This document shows positions 41,994 to 50,277 of a stretch of DNA of 64,000 bases, piece after piece. Numbering within the stretch: the first letter of the stretch is position 1; the number at the start of each line of letters is the position of its first letter. Where the stretch lies: NCBI GenBank assembly GCA_945878405.1, contig CAMCTJ010000004.1, positions 107,795 to 171,794 of the forward strand. The letters run 5' to 3'. A model generated the notes under the pieces. It was given only the letters and a program-made list of their open reading frames with translations. It had not been told where the DNA came from and made no database searches. Source of the DNA: Bdellovibrio sp. ZAP7. Its GTDB lineage: Bacteria > Bdellovibrionota > FAC87 > UBA2466. The position numbers and the translations under genes were made by a program.

Positions 41994-43979
41994 GTGCGAA
42001 AGAAAAAACGCTTCTTTTCTCGTTCGAGAAGCCAGAAAAAAAATCAGTTCAAGCCCAGACAAGCGAAGCGCAGTCATGCGAGCTTCGTGGGGCGAGTTCA
42101 AAAAAACCAACGTGGGTTTGCTTTTGTCATTCCTCACGATAACACTTTACCAGACACCTATGTTTCTCCCAGAGAAGCTCGCGCTTTAATGAACGGAGAT
42201 ATCGTTGAATATCAGGTGGAGCAGCTAGGAAAAAGATCCAGTGCTCTTATTGTCAAAATTCTCGAGCGGGCTTGTAAAAAAGTTTTAGGAAAGGTTCAGG
42301 GTTCCCAACGACAGTTTTTCATGGAAACCTCCGAAGGCGACCTTATCACTCTTGAAAATGGAGAAAAAAATCTAGTAGGTTCTTGGGTGATCGCAACTCT
42401 AAAGCACTATCCCAGTGATAGAGAAATGGGAGTCGCGACTATCACAGATAAGTTAGGCCAAACGCTGACTCCTAAGTTTGATCACCTCATTACTATCTCT
42501 CGCTTTGGGATTGAAGAATCCTTTCCCTCTGCTGCACTCAATGAAATTGCAGATCTCAGGCAAGCTGCTTTGCTTGAAATTCAAAAGCCCTCCCCTCAAA
42601 GAAAAGATCTCCGTAAACTTCCCTTCGTAACCATCGATGGCGAAGACGCTAAGGATTTTGACGATGCGATTTGTATTTCGGAAAAACAAGAAACGGGAGA
42701 AATACAACTTCTTGTCGCTATTGCAGACGTCAGTTATTTTGTACGGCCTGGTTCTAAATTAGATGAAGAAGCTAAACGTCGAAGCACCAGCATCTATTTC
42801 CCCGGGTATTGCATTCCCATGCTCCCGGAAGATTTATCGAATGACCTCTGTAGTCTTAATCCTCAGACAGATAAATTAGTTTTAGTGGCTGAAATTAATT
42901 TCAATCGAAAAGGCGATATTCAGAGCACACACTTTTACGAGGGAATTATAAAAACAATCGCACGGCTTACCTACACGAAAGTGCACCACTGGTTTTCTGG
43001 AAATCTGGAAGCCGTGCCTTCGGAATGTCATCGACCTTTAGAAAGCGCCAAAAAACTTTTCAATCTTTTATTAGCTCAACGCAAAGAAAGAGGCGTCTTA
43101 GATTTTCAACTGCCCGAGTGTCGATTTGAATTAGATAAAGAAGGACACCCTATAAAAGCGTTTCCCTTCCCTTCTTGGGAAGCCCACCGCCTCATAGAAG
43201 AGTTCATGGTGATGGCTAATTCGGTAGTGGCTAAGGCACTTAAAGAGAATGGGTGCCCGTCTCTCTATCGAGTGCACGAAGCTCCAGTGATTGAAAGTAT
43301 TGAAGAGCTCAATCAGCTCATGAAAAGCTTGGGATTCAGCTTAATGATTAAAGAAGTGTCTCCTCTGGCTTTTTCCAAAGTGCTTCTTAAAACCTCAGGT
43401 CAAAAGGGGGCTCATACCCTCCACAAAGCGATTCTTAGGGCCCAAAAGCAAGCTCGGTATGAACCAGACCCCAAGGGACATTTCGGCTTATCCCTGACCG
43501 ATTACACGCATTTTACTTCTCCTATTCGGAGATACCCAGATTTGATTGTGCACCGCTCCCTGAAGAGCTTCATTCTTCGACACCAAATTGCCGATAAGAA
43601 TAATAACTCCGAAGCATTAGTTAAATTAGGGGAACTCACTTCGGAACGAGAGCGCCGTGCGATGGAAGCAGAGCGTTTTATCACCCGCAGAAAGCAGTGT
43701 TGGTTTATGGCGGATAAACTGGGGGAACCTCTCAAAGGTACCGTTTCCGGGGTGATTGCGAAGGGCCTCTTCATTGAACTTTCGGATTATGCGATAGAAG
43801 GTTTTGTGCCCATTGAATCTCTGCATGGGTACTACGAGTTTGATGAAAGACGAGGTTGCCTCAGACGGCGTCCTGGACATTCAACGATCAGCATCGGAGA
43901 TCCGATGGAGATTCAGGTAGCTGACGTAAATGTCGAGGAAAATGAAATCACGTTTTTTCCCCTGCTAGAGAATCCATGA
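41994..43979 (+). CDS. rnr: Ribonuclease R
   Basis: This 661-residue protein starts at GTG 41994 with a very basic N-terminus (RKKKRFFSRS-type). Cold-shock-like OB domains cover about 30-190, the RNB exonuclease domain with GEDAKDFDDA near 215-224 covers about 200-530, and an S1 domain ends it (about 575-655). RNase R is a processive 3'-to-5' exonuclease on structured RNA and in trans-translation, where it works with SmpB and tmRNA; smpB is also in this window. ubiB overlaps its stop by 4 bases. Confidence 0.92.
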   Translation: MRKKKRFFSRSRSQKKNQFKPRQAKRSHASFVGRVQKNQRGFAFVIPHDNTLPDTYVSPREARALMNGDIVEYQVEQLGKRSSALIVKILERACKKVLGKVQGSQRQFFMETSEGDLITLENGEKNLVGSWVIATLKHYPSDREMGVATITDKLGQTLTPKFDHLITISRFGIEESFPSAALNEIADLRQAALLEIQKPSPQRKDLRKLPFVTIDGEDAKDFDDAICISEKQETGEIQLLVAIADVSYFVRPGSKLDEEAKRRSTSIYFPGYCIPMLPEDLSNDLCSLNPQTDKLVLVAEINFNRKGDIQSTHFYEGIIKTIARLTYTKVHHWFSGNLEAVPSECHRPLESAKKLFNLLLAQRKERGVLDFQLPECRFELDKEGHPIKAFPFPSWEAHRLIEEFMVMANSVVAKALKENGCPSLYRVHEAPVIESIEELNQLMKSLGFSLMIKEVSPLAFSKVLLKTSGQKGAHTLHKAILRAQKQARYEPDPKGHFGLSLTDYTHFTSPIRRYPDLIVHRSLKSFILRHQIADKNNNSEALVKLGELTSERERRAMEAERFITRRKQCWFMADKLGEPLKGTVSGVIAKGLFIELSDYAIEGFVPIESLHGYYEFDERRGCLRRRPGHSTISIGDPMEIQVADVNVEENEITFFPLLENP

Positions 43980-45655
43980 AAGTTATCTCAACTGCAGCTG
44001 GTATTTCCCAAGCATTTAAAAATGCCGGACGAGTCCGTGAAATACTGGCCGTTCTCGTCAGTACCGGCTTTCTCGATTTAATGAATCGAATGAAGCTCAA
44101 TCGCTTTTTACCGGAGAGACAGACTGAGGACCCCGGCTTTAAAGACCTTCCCTTACCGATGCGGCTTCGCATTGCTTTTGAAAAGCTCGGTCCCAGCTTT
44201 GTGAAACTCGGCCAATTGATGGCTTCTCGCCCCGACCTCATTCCAGAAGCTTTTGTAGATGAGTTCTCAAAACTTCAAGACCAAGTAGCTACTCTTCCCT
44301 TCAGTGAGATAAAAGAACACCTTGAAGCGGAACTCAAACGGCCTCTCACAGAAGTATTCTCAAGTTTTGATGAAGAACCGCTGGCCGCTGCCAGTATTGC
44401 TCAGGTCCACTCCGCAGTTTTAAAATCGGGGCAATCGGTAGCTGTGAAAATTCAACGTCCAGGCATAGACAAAATTCTTCATACCGACATTTCGATTTTA
44501 AGAGGTCTCGCCAGTCTTTTAGAAACTACAATTCCAGAGACAAAACCTTTCAACCCTCAAGGCCTCGTAGAAGAATTTTTCCACACAATCTTATTCGAGC
44601 TCGATTTTAGAGTTGAAGCAAACAATATTCGAAAGATTAAGATTCAGCTGAGCAAATCAACCCAAGTCGTTATTCCGGAAGTCTACTCTGAATTCTCCAG
44701 TCAGAAAGTCCTCGTGCTTGAAAAGTTTGATGGCATCCGGTTTTCTGACAGGGAAAAAATCATCTCTCACGGAATTGATCCGAGAAAAATTATTGAAACG
44801 GGTGCAGATGCATTTTTCCAGATGGTCATGAGAAATGGCCTCTTTCATGGAGACCTGCATGCAGGTAATTTGTTTGTTCTCCCCGACGGAAGAATCGGCA
44901 TCATCGATTTTGGAATCGTAGGCCGCCTCAGTCGAAGAGTTCAAGACAGCATCATTTCCATGTTTATCGCTATCATGGACGAAGATTACGAAACGCTGGC
45001 CACCGAGTATGTCACTCTCTGCAGCCCGGATGGCGATACGGACATTACTCAGTTACAAAAAGATCTCATGGATACCATCTCACCCTATGTTGGCCTGGTT
45101 CTGGGAGAGGTAAATGTTGGAAAGTTACTCCTTCAATCAACAAGCATTGCTGCTAAACACCAATTAAAAGTGCCCAGAGAGTTAATGCTTCTCTTTAGAG
45201 CGATCATGACGGTAGATGGTCTTGCGAAGAAGTTGGATCCCGATTTTGATATTCTTCAATTAGGAAATCGGTTGGCTAAAGAGGTGGTAGCTTCGCGGTA
45301 CAGCAAAGAAAGAGTCACCAAAGACCTCCTCATTCTGGCGCGAGATCTCCAAGACACTTTGGAAACATTTCCAAAGCTCCTTAAGAGATTTCTCCGGAAG
45401 TGGTCTAACAATAATTTTGCCTTCGAAATAAAATCCAAAGATGCTGAGTTATTGCCTAATGCAATTCTAAAATTCACTTATTACATCGTACTTTGTGTTA
45501 CCAGTATCGCTCTCATTATTGTGGGATCGCATTTCTGGCAGAAAGGCCTGGAACCCCTCATTTTTGATTTCTCGTTGTGGAGCGCCGTGAGTTGGGCTGC
45601 GGCTTTTTATCTGTTAGGGTCGGGGTTGTGGTCACTCTCGAAATACAAGTCTTAA
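43976..45655 (+). CDS. ubiB: UbiB/ABC1-family protein kinase-like ATPase
   Basis: This 559-residue protein has the KxGQ motif (VKLGQLMASRPDL near 82-94), the Ala-rich loop AAASIAQVH near 139-147, the catalytic GDLHAGNL near 293-300 and DFG near 310-312. Two C-terminal helices are at about 500-520 and 530-550. UbiB proteins support ubiquinone or other lipid handling at the membrane. There is no other quinone gene near. It is ATGA-overlapped with rnr and overlaps the START-like gene by 28 bases. Confidence 0.92.
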   Translation: MKVISTAAGISQAFKNAGRVREILAVLVSTGFLDLMNRMKLNRFLPERQTEDPGFKDLPLPMRLRIAFEKLGPSFVKLGQLMASRPDLIPEAFVDEFSKLQDQVATLPFSEIKEHLEAELKRPLTEVFSSFDEEPLAAASIAQVHSAVLKSGQSVAVKIQRPGIDKILHTDISILRGLASLLETTIPETKPFNPQGLVEEFFHTILFELDFRVEANNIRKIKIQLSKSTQVVIPEVYSEFSSQKVLVLEKFDGIRFSDREKIISHGIDPRKIIETGADAFFQMVMRNGLFHGDLHAGNLFVLPDGRIGIIDFGIVGRLSRRVQDSIISMFIAIMDEDYETLATEYVTLCSPDGDTDITQLQKDLMDTISPYVGLVLGEVNVGKLLLQSTSIAAKHQLKVPRELMLLFRAIMTVDGLAKKLDPDFDILQLGNRLAKEVVASRYSKERVTKDLLILARDLQDTLETFPKLLKRFLRKWSNNNFAFEIKSKDAELLPNAILKFTYYIVLCVTSIALIIVGSHFWQKGLEPLIFDFSLWSAVSWAAAFYLLGSGLWSLSKYKS

Positions 45656-46320
45656 TCGCTCTTGTTTTAGCATTTTCATCTGTTAGTCATTCCTTGCCTC
45701 GTTGGGTCTCTCCTTCGCCAGAAAGCGCTTACCACATTGTTAACTCGGAACTCTCTACCAAAAGAGGTGATTATTTTAAGAGAACCGTGAAGAGAGTTGG
45801 CAATCAAACGATTGAGATGGAGGGGGTGGCTGCTATTAATGGAAAGTTGGATACTTTTTATCACATTGCAAAAGACGTCCCTGCCTACCGCACTTGGGCA
45901 CTTCCCAATATCAATCAGCGCCCTGCCGGAGGACAATACCTGGTAAAAATATTGGATCTCAAACCGGTACCAAAGAAAAACAATCAGTTAATTGCTGACT
46001 TTGGAATTAACCTACCCGGTATTCGAAGAAAAATTAGCCGTGGTTTTTCTATTTTTACTGAGCGAGGTAAAAATGATGTCACGGTGACTTGTGAGAGCAC
46101 TCAAGCCAGAGATTCTATTTTGAGCTCGTTAACCGGATACATCATTGCATTTCCGGCTCCCAAACAGAAAGAACGTCTTTGGGTTTATTTTAAAGGTCGA
46201 ACCAAGTTAGAATCTTGGCTTCTCTATCAGGCTATCCCAGAAAAGCTACTGGCCCATGAATCTTCAGATAGAATCCAAACGGTACTCGATAATTTTGGAA
46301 ATGAAGAAAGCCACCAATAA
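45628..46320 (+). CDS. Secreted START/SRPBCC-like protein
   Basis: This 230-residue protein starts most likely at GTG 45628 with AGGG upstream, since the hydrophobic signal begins there; the frame extends to 45577 within ubiB. After a signal peptide (cut near SHS) the fold looks like START/SRPBCC, with alternating strands and a long C-terminal helix. START domains bind lipids. Placed beside UbiB, it may carry a lipid or quinone. That link is inference. It converges with the GNAT gene with a 1-base gap. Confidence 0.65.
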   Translation: MVTLEIQVLIALVLAFSSVSHSLPRWVSPSPESAYHIVNSELSTKRGDYFKRTVKRVGNQTIEMEGVAAINGKLDTFYHIAKDVPAYRTWALPNINQRPAGGQYLVKILDLKPVPKKNNQLIADFGINLPGIRRKISRGFSIFTERGKNDVTVTCESTQARDSILSSLTGYIIAFPAPKQKERLWVYFKGRTKLESWLLYQAIPEKLLAHESSDRIQTVLDNFGNEESHQ

Positions 46321-46321
46321 T

Positions 46322-47380
46322 CTAAATAGAATCAAATCCCCAGAGAAATAGCGGAAGAAACATTCTGGTACCCACCCCGTCGCGTCCCAGAACAGCTAAC
46401 AGCAGCTCTTCATCGTTGAGGTTAAGATAGTCACTTTCAGAAACATTCATCCCAGCCTTTTCGGAAAATGATTTAAAGCAGCTGACTAAATGGTATCGAT
46501 CAAGAAGCTTCACCAAACCAAGAGATCCTTTCCATGACTGATCCGATATTTCCGAAAAAGTTTCATTTTCCTTTTCGAAGGGTGCAATCAAGGTCAGAGG
46601 AGTTTGTGGAAAATACCGGTTCTGACAATCTTGAATATTATCTTTAACTGCTTCCAGGGAGCCGCCCCACTCGTGAATATAGTTGGTGAAATCAGCGCCC
46701 TTATGAATGGCAATGTAGGAGTCTGTCTTGCCCTCCGAGCCAGTGACATAAACCTGAGTCCTCGGAATATTTATGAGCGCGGTCATTTCGGCAAGTGAGC
46801 GCTCCAGTTTCGAATTTCGTTTTTGATAAAGTTTCCAAACAGACTCGACATCTTTTTCTTTATTCAAAATACGACAACAGGGCTGAGCTGCTTCGGCCTT
46901 CACCAGTGAAATTCGAAAATCTAACTCATTTCCAGCTCGATGAAACCCTAACGGCAGATAAAAATCAGGTTGATCAGACCATAACAAAGCTAAAGTACAG
47001 CCTTGCTTTTTTAGTCTTATTACTGCCTCTTGGAGAAGAAGGCTTGCTAGCCCTTCTCCCCGATGGTCTTTGTGAGTGGCAACAGAACCGATCAAACCCA
47101 GTTCCATTTTAAATCCAGGGTGTTGGAACCTACGTCTCATAATCCCAACATGCGAGGCGATTTTATTTTCTTTTTCAATAAAGAGAGACTCGCCACCGGG
47201 CAATCCCCGAAAAAAAGATGGATATTCATCTTGAAGAATCAAATCAGATTGAGAGCGAAGTTGGTGATTCAGAAACCGAAGTACAGAATGACTATTACTC
47301 TCGGGGCTTCCAGAGTTTTGATAGGAAGTAATTTTTAATTCGGGGTGGGTCAAAGGAAAAAAGAGCCGGGCACTTTGCAA
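46322..47380 (-). CDS. GNAT-family N-acetyltransferase
   Basis: This 352-residue protein has an N-terminal GNAT domain with the acetyl-CoA motif VATHKDHRGEGLASLLL near 95-111, followed by a second region of mixed fold (about 155-340). This resembles the Eis-like or predicted-acetyltransferase group. The TTG at 47380 lies inside the histone terminator; no ATG is available until well into the domain, so the start is uncertain and may be TTG, CTG or ATT further in. Substrate unknown. Confidence 0.7.
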   Translation of the reverse strand: MQSARLFFPLTHPELKITSYQNSGSPESNSHSVLRFLNHQLRSQSDLILQDEYPSFFRGLPGGESLFIEKENKIASHVGIMRRRFQHPGFKMELGLIGSVATHKDHRGEGLASLLLQEAVIRLKKQGCTLALLWSDQPDFYLPLGFHRAGNELDFRISLVKAEAAQPCCRILNKEKDVESVWKLYQKRNSKLERSLAEMTALINIPRTQVYVTGSEGKTDSYIAIHKGADFTNYIHEWGGSLEAVKDNIQDCQNRYFPQTPLTLIAPFEKENETFSEISDQSWKGSLGLVKLLDRYHLVSCFKSFSEKAGMNVSESDYLNLNDEELLLAVLGRDGVGTRMFLPLFLWGFDSI

Positions 47381-47396
47381 ATAGCAGATGCCCGGC
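47357..47396 (-). terminator. Terminator of the histone gene
   Basis: The arms at 47365-47372 and 47389-47396 (GCCGGGCA/TGCCCGGC) form 8 perfect pairs, with more pairing inside. On the minus strand they lead into TCTTTTTT. On the plus strand GTTTTAAA follows, so the hairpin could also act from the other side. It ends 8 bases after the histone stop and reaches over the GNAT TTG. Confidence 0.8.
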
Positions 47397-47404
47397 GTTT
47401 TAAA

Positions 47405-47593
47405 TTATAAATCAGCTGCTCGGAGAGTTTTTCGGCCGTTTGCTTTCGCGCGCTCCACTCCGCGAGTCACAGCATTTTGAATGAGAACATTCACTGCAGC
47501 CATCACGTCGGAAGAACACTTCATTTTGGATTTCTTTACGAGTGTCTTCACTTTAGATTGAACAATATAGGTTTCTTTTGTCTTAGTTGCCAT
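47405..47593 (-). CDS. Bacterial histone-fold protein
   Basis: This 62-residue, strongly basic protein has a single histone fold: helix 1 near 12-22 (SKVKTLVKK), loop 1 near 24-28, long helix 2 near 28-52, loop 2 with GRKT at 53-56, and only a stub of helix 3 (RAADL). GRKT matches the Arg/Thr pair used by archaeal histones for DNA contact. It resembles the short histone reported as a major chromatin protein in Bdellovibrio bacteriovorus. It should form dimers that bind or bend DNA. AAGGAG sits 7 bases before ATG, a TATAGT box is at 47615-47620, and a strong terminator follows, so it looks like a well-expressed single gene. Confidence 0.88.
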   Translation of the reverse strand: MATKTKETYIVQSKVKTLVKKSKMKCSSDVMAAVNVLIQNAVTRGVERAKANGRKTLRAADL

Positions 47594-47614
47594 GTGGTAT
47601 CTCCTTAATTGTTA

Positions 47615-47620
47615 ACTATA
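47615..47620 (-). promoter_or_regulatory. -10 box for the histone gene
   Basis: On the minus strand this reads TATAGT, predicting a start near 47608 and a 15-base leader with AAGGAG. It lies in the 38-base gap after the kinase-like membrane protein gene. The -35 position is weak. Confidence 0.4.
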
Positions 47621-47631
47621 AAAGGAGTTAC

Positions 47632-48360
47632 TTATTGAAGAAAGGGAAAAAAAGCTGAGAGAGCTGTAATGAGTAATGCCGATCCCACTGGAATCGTAAA
47701 GTTATCATCAATTGGAGAGGGAATGAGTTCCACACAAGTGCTGATAGTTCCTCCCACGACCGAAAGCATGAGAGATTGAGAGAAAGACAGATTCAGGAAT
47801 CCCAAGCCGAATAAAAACGAAATAGCAGCAGTTGCTAGAAAATTAGCAAGTGCCCCTTCAAGGGTTTTGCGCTGAGTAATTTTTACTTTACCCCAATGAG
47901 TTCCCACAACGGCAGCAATCGGATCCCCAACCGCGAGAAAAAGAGCACTCAATAAGACAACAGGTTTTGAGAAAAAGATGACTAAAACTAATAGTCCTAG
48001 AATATAAAACGAATTTCCCGAGATGCTTCGAAGCTCCTCCCGACGCATAATTTTTCCAAAATACTTCAGGGTAATCGCGTTTAATGCGGGAGATTTGAGA
48101 CGGATCAAATCAAGCAGCATAAAGAGACCGCCTACAGTCCCCAAAAGAATTAAAGCCTCTTCACGGGTGAGTACAAAAGCATAAAGACCGACGCAAACGA
48201 TCCCATTGAGAAAATGATAAAATTTACGACCCAAATGAGGTGTAGAGCGCCCAACCTGCAGAACATTTCTTCTCAGGGCTCGGGCTTCTGAAGCTGTTGA
48301 AATGGCCAAGACTTTAAGCATGAGTCCTAATGCAGCAAGAATGATACCGAGCCTTAACAA
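47632..48360 (-). CDS. Dolichol/phytol-kinase-like membrane protein
   Basis: This integral membrane protein of up to 242 residues has about six hydrophobic segments, with GRKFYHFLNG near 44-53, VGDPIAAVVG near 142-151 and KTLEGALANF near 164-173. These match the CTP-dependent dolichol kinase/SEC59/VTE5 family that phosphorylates isoprenoid alcohols or diacylglycerol. The start TTG 48360 is uncertain; a Met near residue 13 is another choice. The substrate is unknown. The histone gene follows after 38 bases. Confidence 0.8.
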   Translation of the reverse strand: MLRLGIILAALGLMLKVLAISTASEARALRRNVLQVGRSTPHLGRKFYHFLNGIVCVGLYAFVLTREEALILLGTVGGLFMLLDLIRLKSPALNAITLKYFGKIMRREELRSISGNSFYILGLLVLVIFFSKPVVLLSALFLAVGDPIAAVVGTHWGKVKITQRKTLEGALANFLATAAISFLFGLGFLNLSFSQSLMLSVVGGTISTCVELIPSPIDDNFTIPVGSALLITALSAFFPFLQ

Positions 48361-48448
48361 TTCCCTAACATTTCTATTTATTAATTTATTTTCATATACT
48401 TAGAATTGGACACAGAGCATTACTAGCACTGTTGAAGACACTCAGAAA

Positions 48449-48466
48449 TGCGTAATTTTTTACGCA
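48449..48466. other. Short hairpin between cpoB and the next gene
   Basis: TGCGTAA and TTACGCA form a perfect 7-base inverted repeat with a 4-base T loop, but no T tract follows in either direction. It lies in a 133-base gap that may hold the cpoB 3' end signal. I see no other feature in the gap. Confidence 0.3.
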
Positions 48467-48493
48467 GCCTGGAAGACAACTACGCGACGACCC

Positions 48494-49237
48494 TTAGGGA
48501 GCGACTTTCTTAATGTCGTTTTTTGCTCTTTGTCCCATGGGATGGGAAGGATAGCGCTCAATCAAGTCTTGGAAAAAAAGTTTCGACTCTTTATTTTTTC
48601 CCAGATTTTTAAAGGCCCAAGCTTGGCGATAAATAGCCGTTGGAACCAAACCATCTTTGGAGAAAGCCTTTCTAAATTCTGCAAATTCAAGAGCGGCAGA
48701 AGCATAATCCTTAGCCGAGTAAAGAACTTCTCCGATGAGAAACTGAGTCTTTTTCGCCTGCTCGCTATTCTTAGAACTTTTTTTGTGAACCTCTCTTAAA
48801 ACATCCAAAGCCTCATCAAACTTTCCCTCATCATAAAGCTTTTTTCCAAGCTCATATGAAGCTGTGGTGGCCTGGGATTCTTTCGGTGCGGGTTGTTTCA
48901 AAGCTAATTCTTCAGCTACCGCTCTTTGTTCCAACGCCTGAATTCTTTGTTGGAGAACCATCACTTCATTCTTTAATTCTTCAGCAAGATTTCGATGAAT
49001 GGCTGCTTGTTCTTCATTCACGCTGCTTAGGCGGGCTACTTCCAACTTTAATTCCTCTACTGTGGTATCGACGTCGGCCCTGATGTCTTTGGCTTCTTTG
49101 ACTTCCGTTTTTAGCCGCTCCATTTCCTGCTCTCGCCGAACCTCTCCTTTTGTCTTACAGCTATTCAGAAACCCGGCTAAGAAAAAAACTCCTAGTACCC
49201 AAAAAACTTTTTTGGAGCAGTTCATGTTTTTATTCAT
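48494..49237 (-). CDS. cpoB: CpoB/YbgF-like Tol-Pal lipoprotein
   Basis: This 247-residue protein starts at ATG 49237 with GAGG 6 bases upstream. A lipoprotein signal ends in LNSC (Cys27). A coiled coil covers about 35-105, and TPR-type repeats cover about 130-245 (YELGKKLYDEGKFDEALD and two more). This is the YbgF/CpoB layout, which ties peptidoglycan synthesis to Tol-Pal. Unlike E. coli CpoB, which is soluble, this one is predicted to be lipidated. The upstream lipoprotein gene overlaps it by 8 bases. Confidence 0.88.
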   Translation of the reverse strand: MNKNMNCSKKVFWVLGVFFLAGFLNSCKTKGEVRREQEMERLKTEVKEAKDIRADVDTTVEELKLEVARLSSVNEEQAAIHRNLAEELKNEVMVLQQRIQALEQRAVAEELALKQPAPKESQATTASYELGKKLYDEGKFDEALDVLREVHKKSSKNSEQAKKTQFLIGEVLYSAKDYASAALEFAEFRKAFSKDGLVPTAIYRQAWAFKNLGKNKESKLFFQDLIERYPSHPMGQRAKNDIKKVAP

Positions 49238-49586
49238 TTTCTTCCTCAGCTGGATTCTCAAGACTTGGGGTACTAGATTCCGGCTCAATCATTCCCCCTT
49301 TGAGCTCTGTCTGCTTCACTACTGATTGATATTCAGCCTGCTCTGCAGTTTGACGGGCCTGATTGGCAAACTTTTTAGCGGAATCGAAATATCCCTCGTT
49401 GTAATCTTTTTTAGCGCGCAGATAAAAATTTTCAGCTTTTCGATAAGTGTCAGGGGCAAGAACTTCTGCTTTTACTTTCTGGGCGGCCTTCAAAGCAACA
49501 TCCGCCAAAATCATGTCATCAAGGGGTCGGGGGTGACAAGCTGTCACCCCCAAAAACAAAAGTAAAAAGAATCGATTCAATCTCAT
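49230..49586 (-). CDS. DUF4398-type lipoprotein
   Basis: This 118-residue protein has a lipoprotein signal ending in VTAC (Cys17) and a helical DUF4398-like domain (about 22-95), followed by an acidic Glu-rich tail. DUF4398 proteins occur near Pal/OmpA lipoproteins. It lies 3 bases after pal and overlaps cpoB, so the three are one operon. A perfect 10-base-pair inverted repeat lies in the codons for its lipobox (49529-49551). Function not known. Confidence 0.8.
   Translation of the reverse strand: MRLNRFFLLLFLGVTACHPRPLDDMILADVALKAAQKVKAEVLAPDTYRKAENFYLRAKKDYNEGYFDSAKKFANQARQTAEQAEYQSVVKQTELKGGMIEPESSTPSLENPAEEENE
49529..49551. repeat. Perfect 10-bp inverted repeat inside the DUF4398 gene
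   Basis: The arms at 49529-49538 and 49542-49551 (GGGGGTGACA/TGTCACCCCC) are perfectly complementary with a 3-base loop. They are positioned over the signal-peptide codons, about 11 codons from the start of translation, so in mRNA they would fold into a very stable hairpin near the 5' end of this gene. Confidence 0.8.
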
Positions 49587-49589
49587 TCT

Positions 49590-50126
49590 TTATTTCGAGA
49601 GCAGAACAAAAACTGCTCTACGGTTTTTTGCCCATGCAGATTCAGTGTGACCCATATCTGCTGGACGCTCTTTACCATAACTGATTGTTTCAATTCTGTT
49701 AGCAGAAACTCCCAAGCGTACCAAATAGGCCTTAGCTGCGTTTGCTCTTCGATCTCCAAGAGCCATATTATATTCAACGGTGCCGCGCTCGTCGCAATGT
49801 CCTTCAATTTGAATTCGAGCCGTTGAATTTGTCTTCATCCAATCAGCATTCTTTTTCAGAGAATTTCTGGATTCTTCTGACAAATTGAAACTGTCGTAAC
49901 CGTAGTAAACAATATCCATTTCACCGAAAGCAGCGCCTACGTCTCCAGCTGCGCCCATCATTTCGACACCACCGGCTGGAGCTGCAATGCCGGAAGAATC
50001 CTCTGAAGGAGCCATGGCTTGGTCGTCTGAAACGACATCTTTTTTACTGCAACTCACCAATCCAAAAATGAGACCGCAAATCATTAAACTTAAAAATCGA
50101 TTAAAAAGCTGACGAGAGAGAACCAT
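49590..50126 (-). CDS. pal: Peptidoglycan-associated lipoprotein Pal
   Basis: This 178-residue protein starts at ATG 50126 with AGGAG 7 bases upstream. A lipoprotein signal ends in LVSC (Cys26). The OmpA-like domain spans about 70-175, with GHCDERG near 116-122 and LGDRRANA near 130-137, which bind diaminopimelate in peptidoglycan. Pal anchors the outer membrane to the wall as part of Tol-Pal. tolA, tolB, tolQ and tolR are not in this window. Confidence 0.92.
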   Translation of the reverse strand: MVLSRQLFNRFLSLMICGLIFGLVSCSKKDVVSDDQAMAPSEDSSGIAAPAGGVEMMGAAGDVGAAFGEMDIVYYGYDSFNLSEESRNSLKKNADWMKTNSTARIQIEGHCDERGTVEYNMALGDRRANAAKAYLVRLGVSANRIETISYGKERPADMGHTESAWAKNRRAVFVLLSK

Positions 50127-50170
50127 AACGCTGCTCCTTCTATGGTGAAAATAAGTTATCAAACAGCCAT

Positions 50171-50199
50171 AAAATAACCAAAATTGGTTTAAGTGACAA
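50171..50199 (-). promoter_or_regulatory. Promoter for pal operon
   Basis: On the minus strand TTGTCA (50194-50199), a 17-base spacer and TATTTT (50171-50176) form a good sigma-70-type promoter about 45 bases before the pal start. Confidence 0.6.
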
Positions 50200-50265
50200 T
50201 TATTTTTAAGTTATTTGGATTTTCGCACTCATCGGCTGACTCGGAGCGGCTGGCGATAGTTTTGA

Positions 50266-50271
50266 TACAAT
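50266..50271 (+). promoter_or_regulatory. -10 box close to the metalloprotease start
   Basis: TACAAT ends 6 bases before ATG 50278 with no ribosome site between, consistent with a leaderless transcript. The -35 region is poor. Confidence 0.4.
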
Positions 50272-50277
50272 AATCCG

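Noticed and set aside
47380..47404. Second-direction terminator for a plus-strand gene
   Set aside because: GTTTTAAA follows on the plus strand, but the START-like gene ends over 1 kb away at 46320, so only the histone gene fits.
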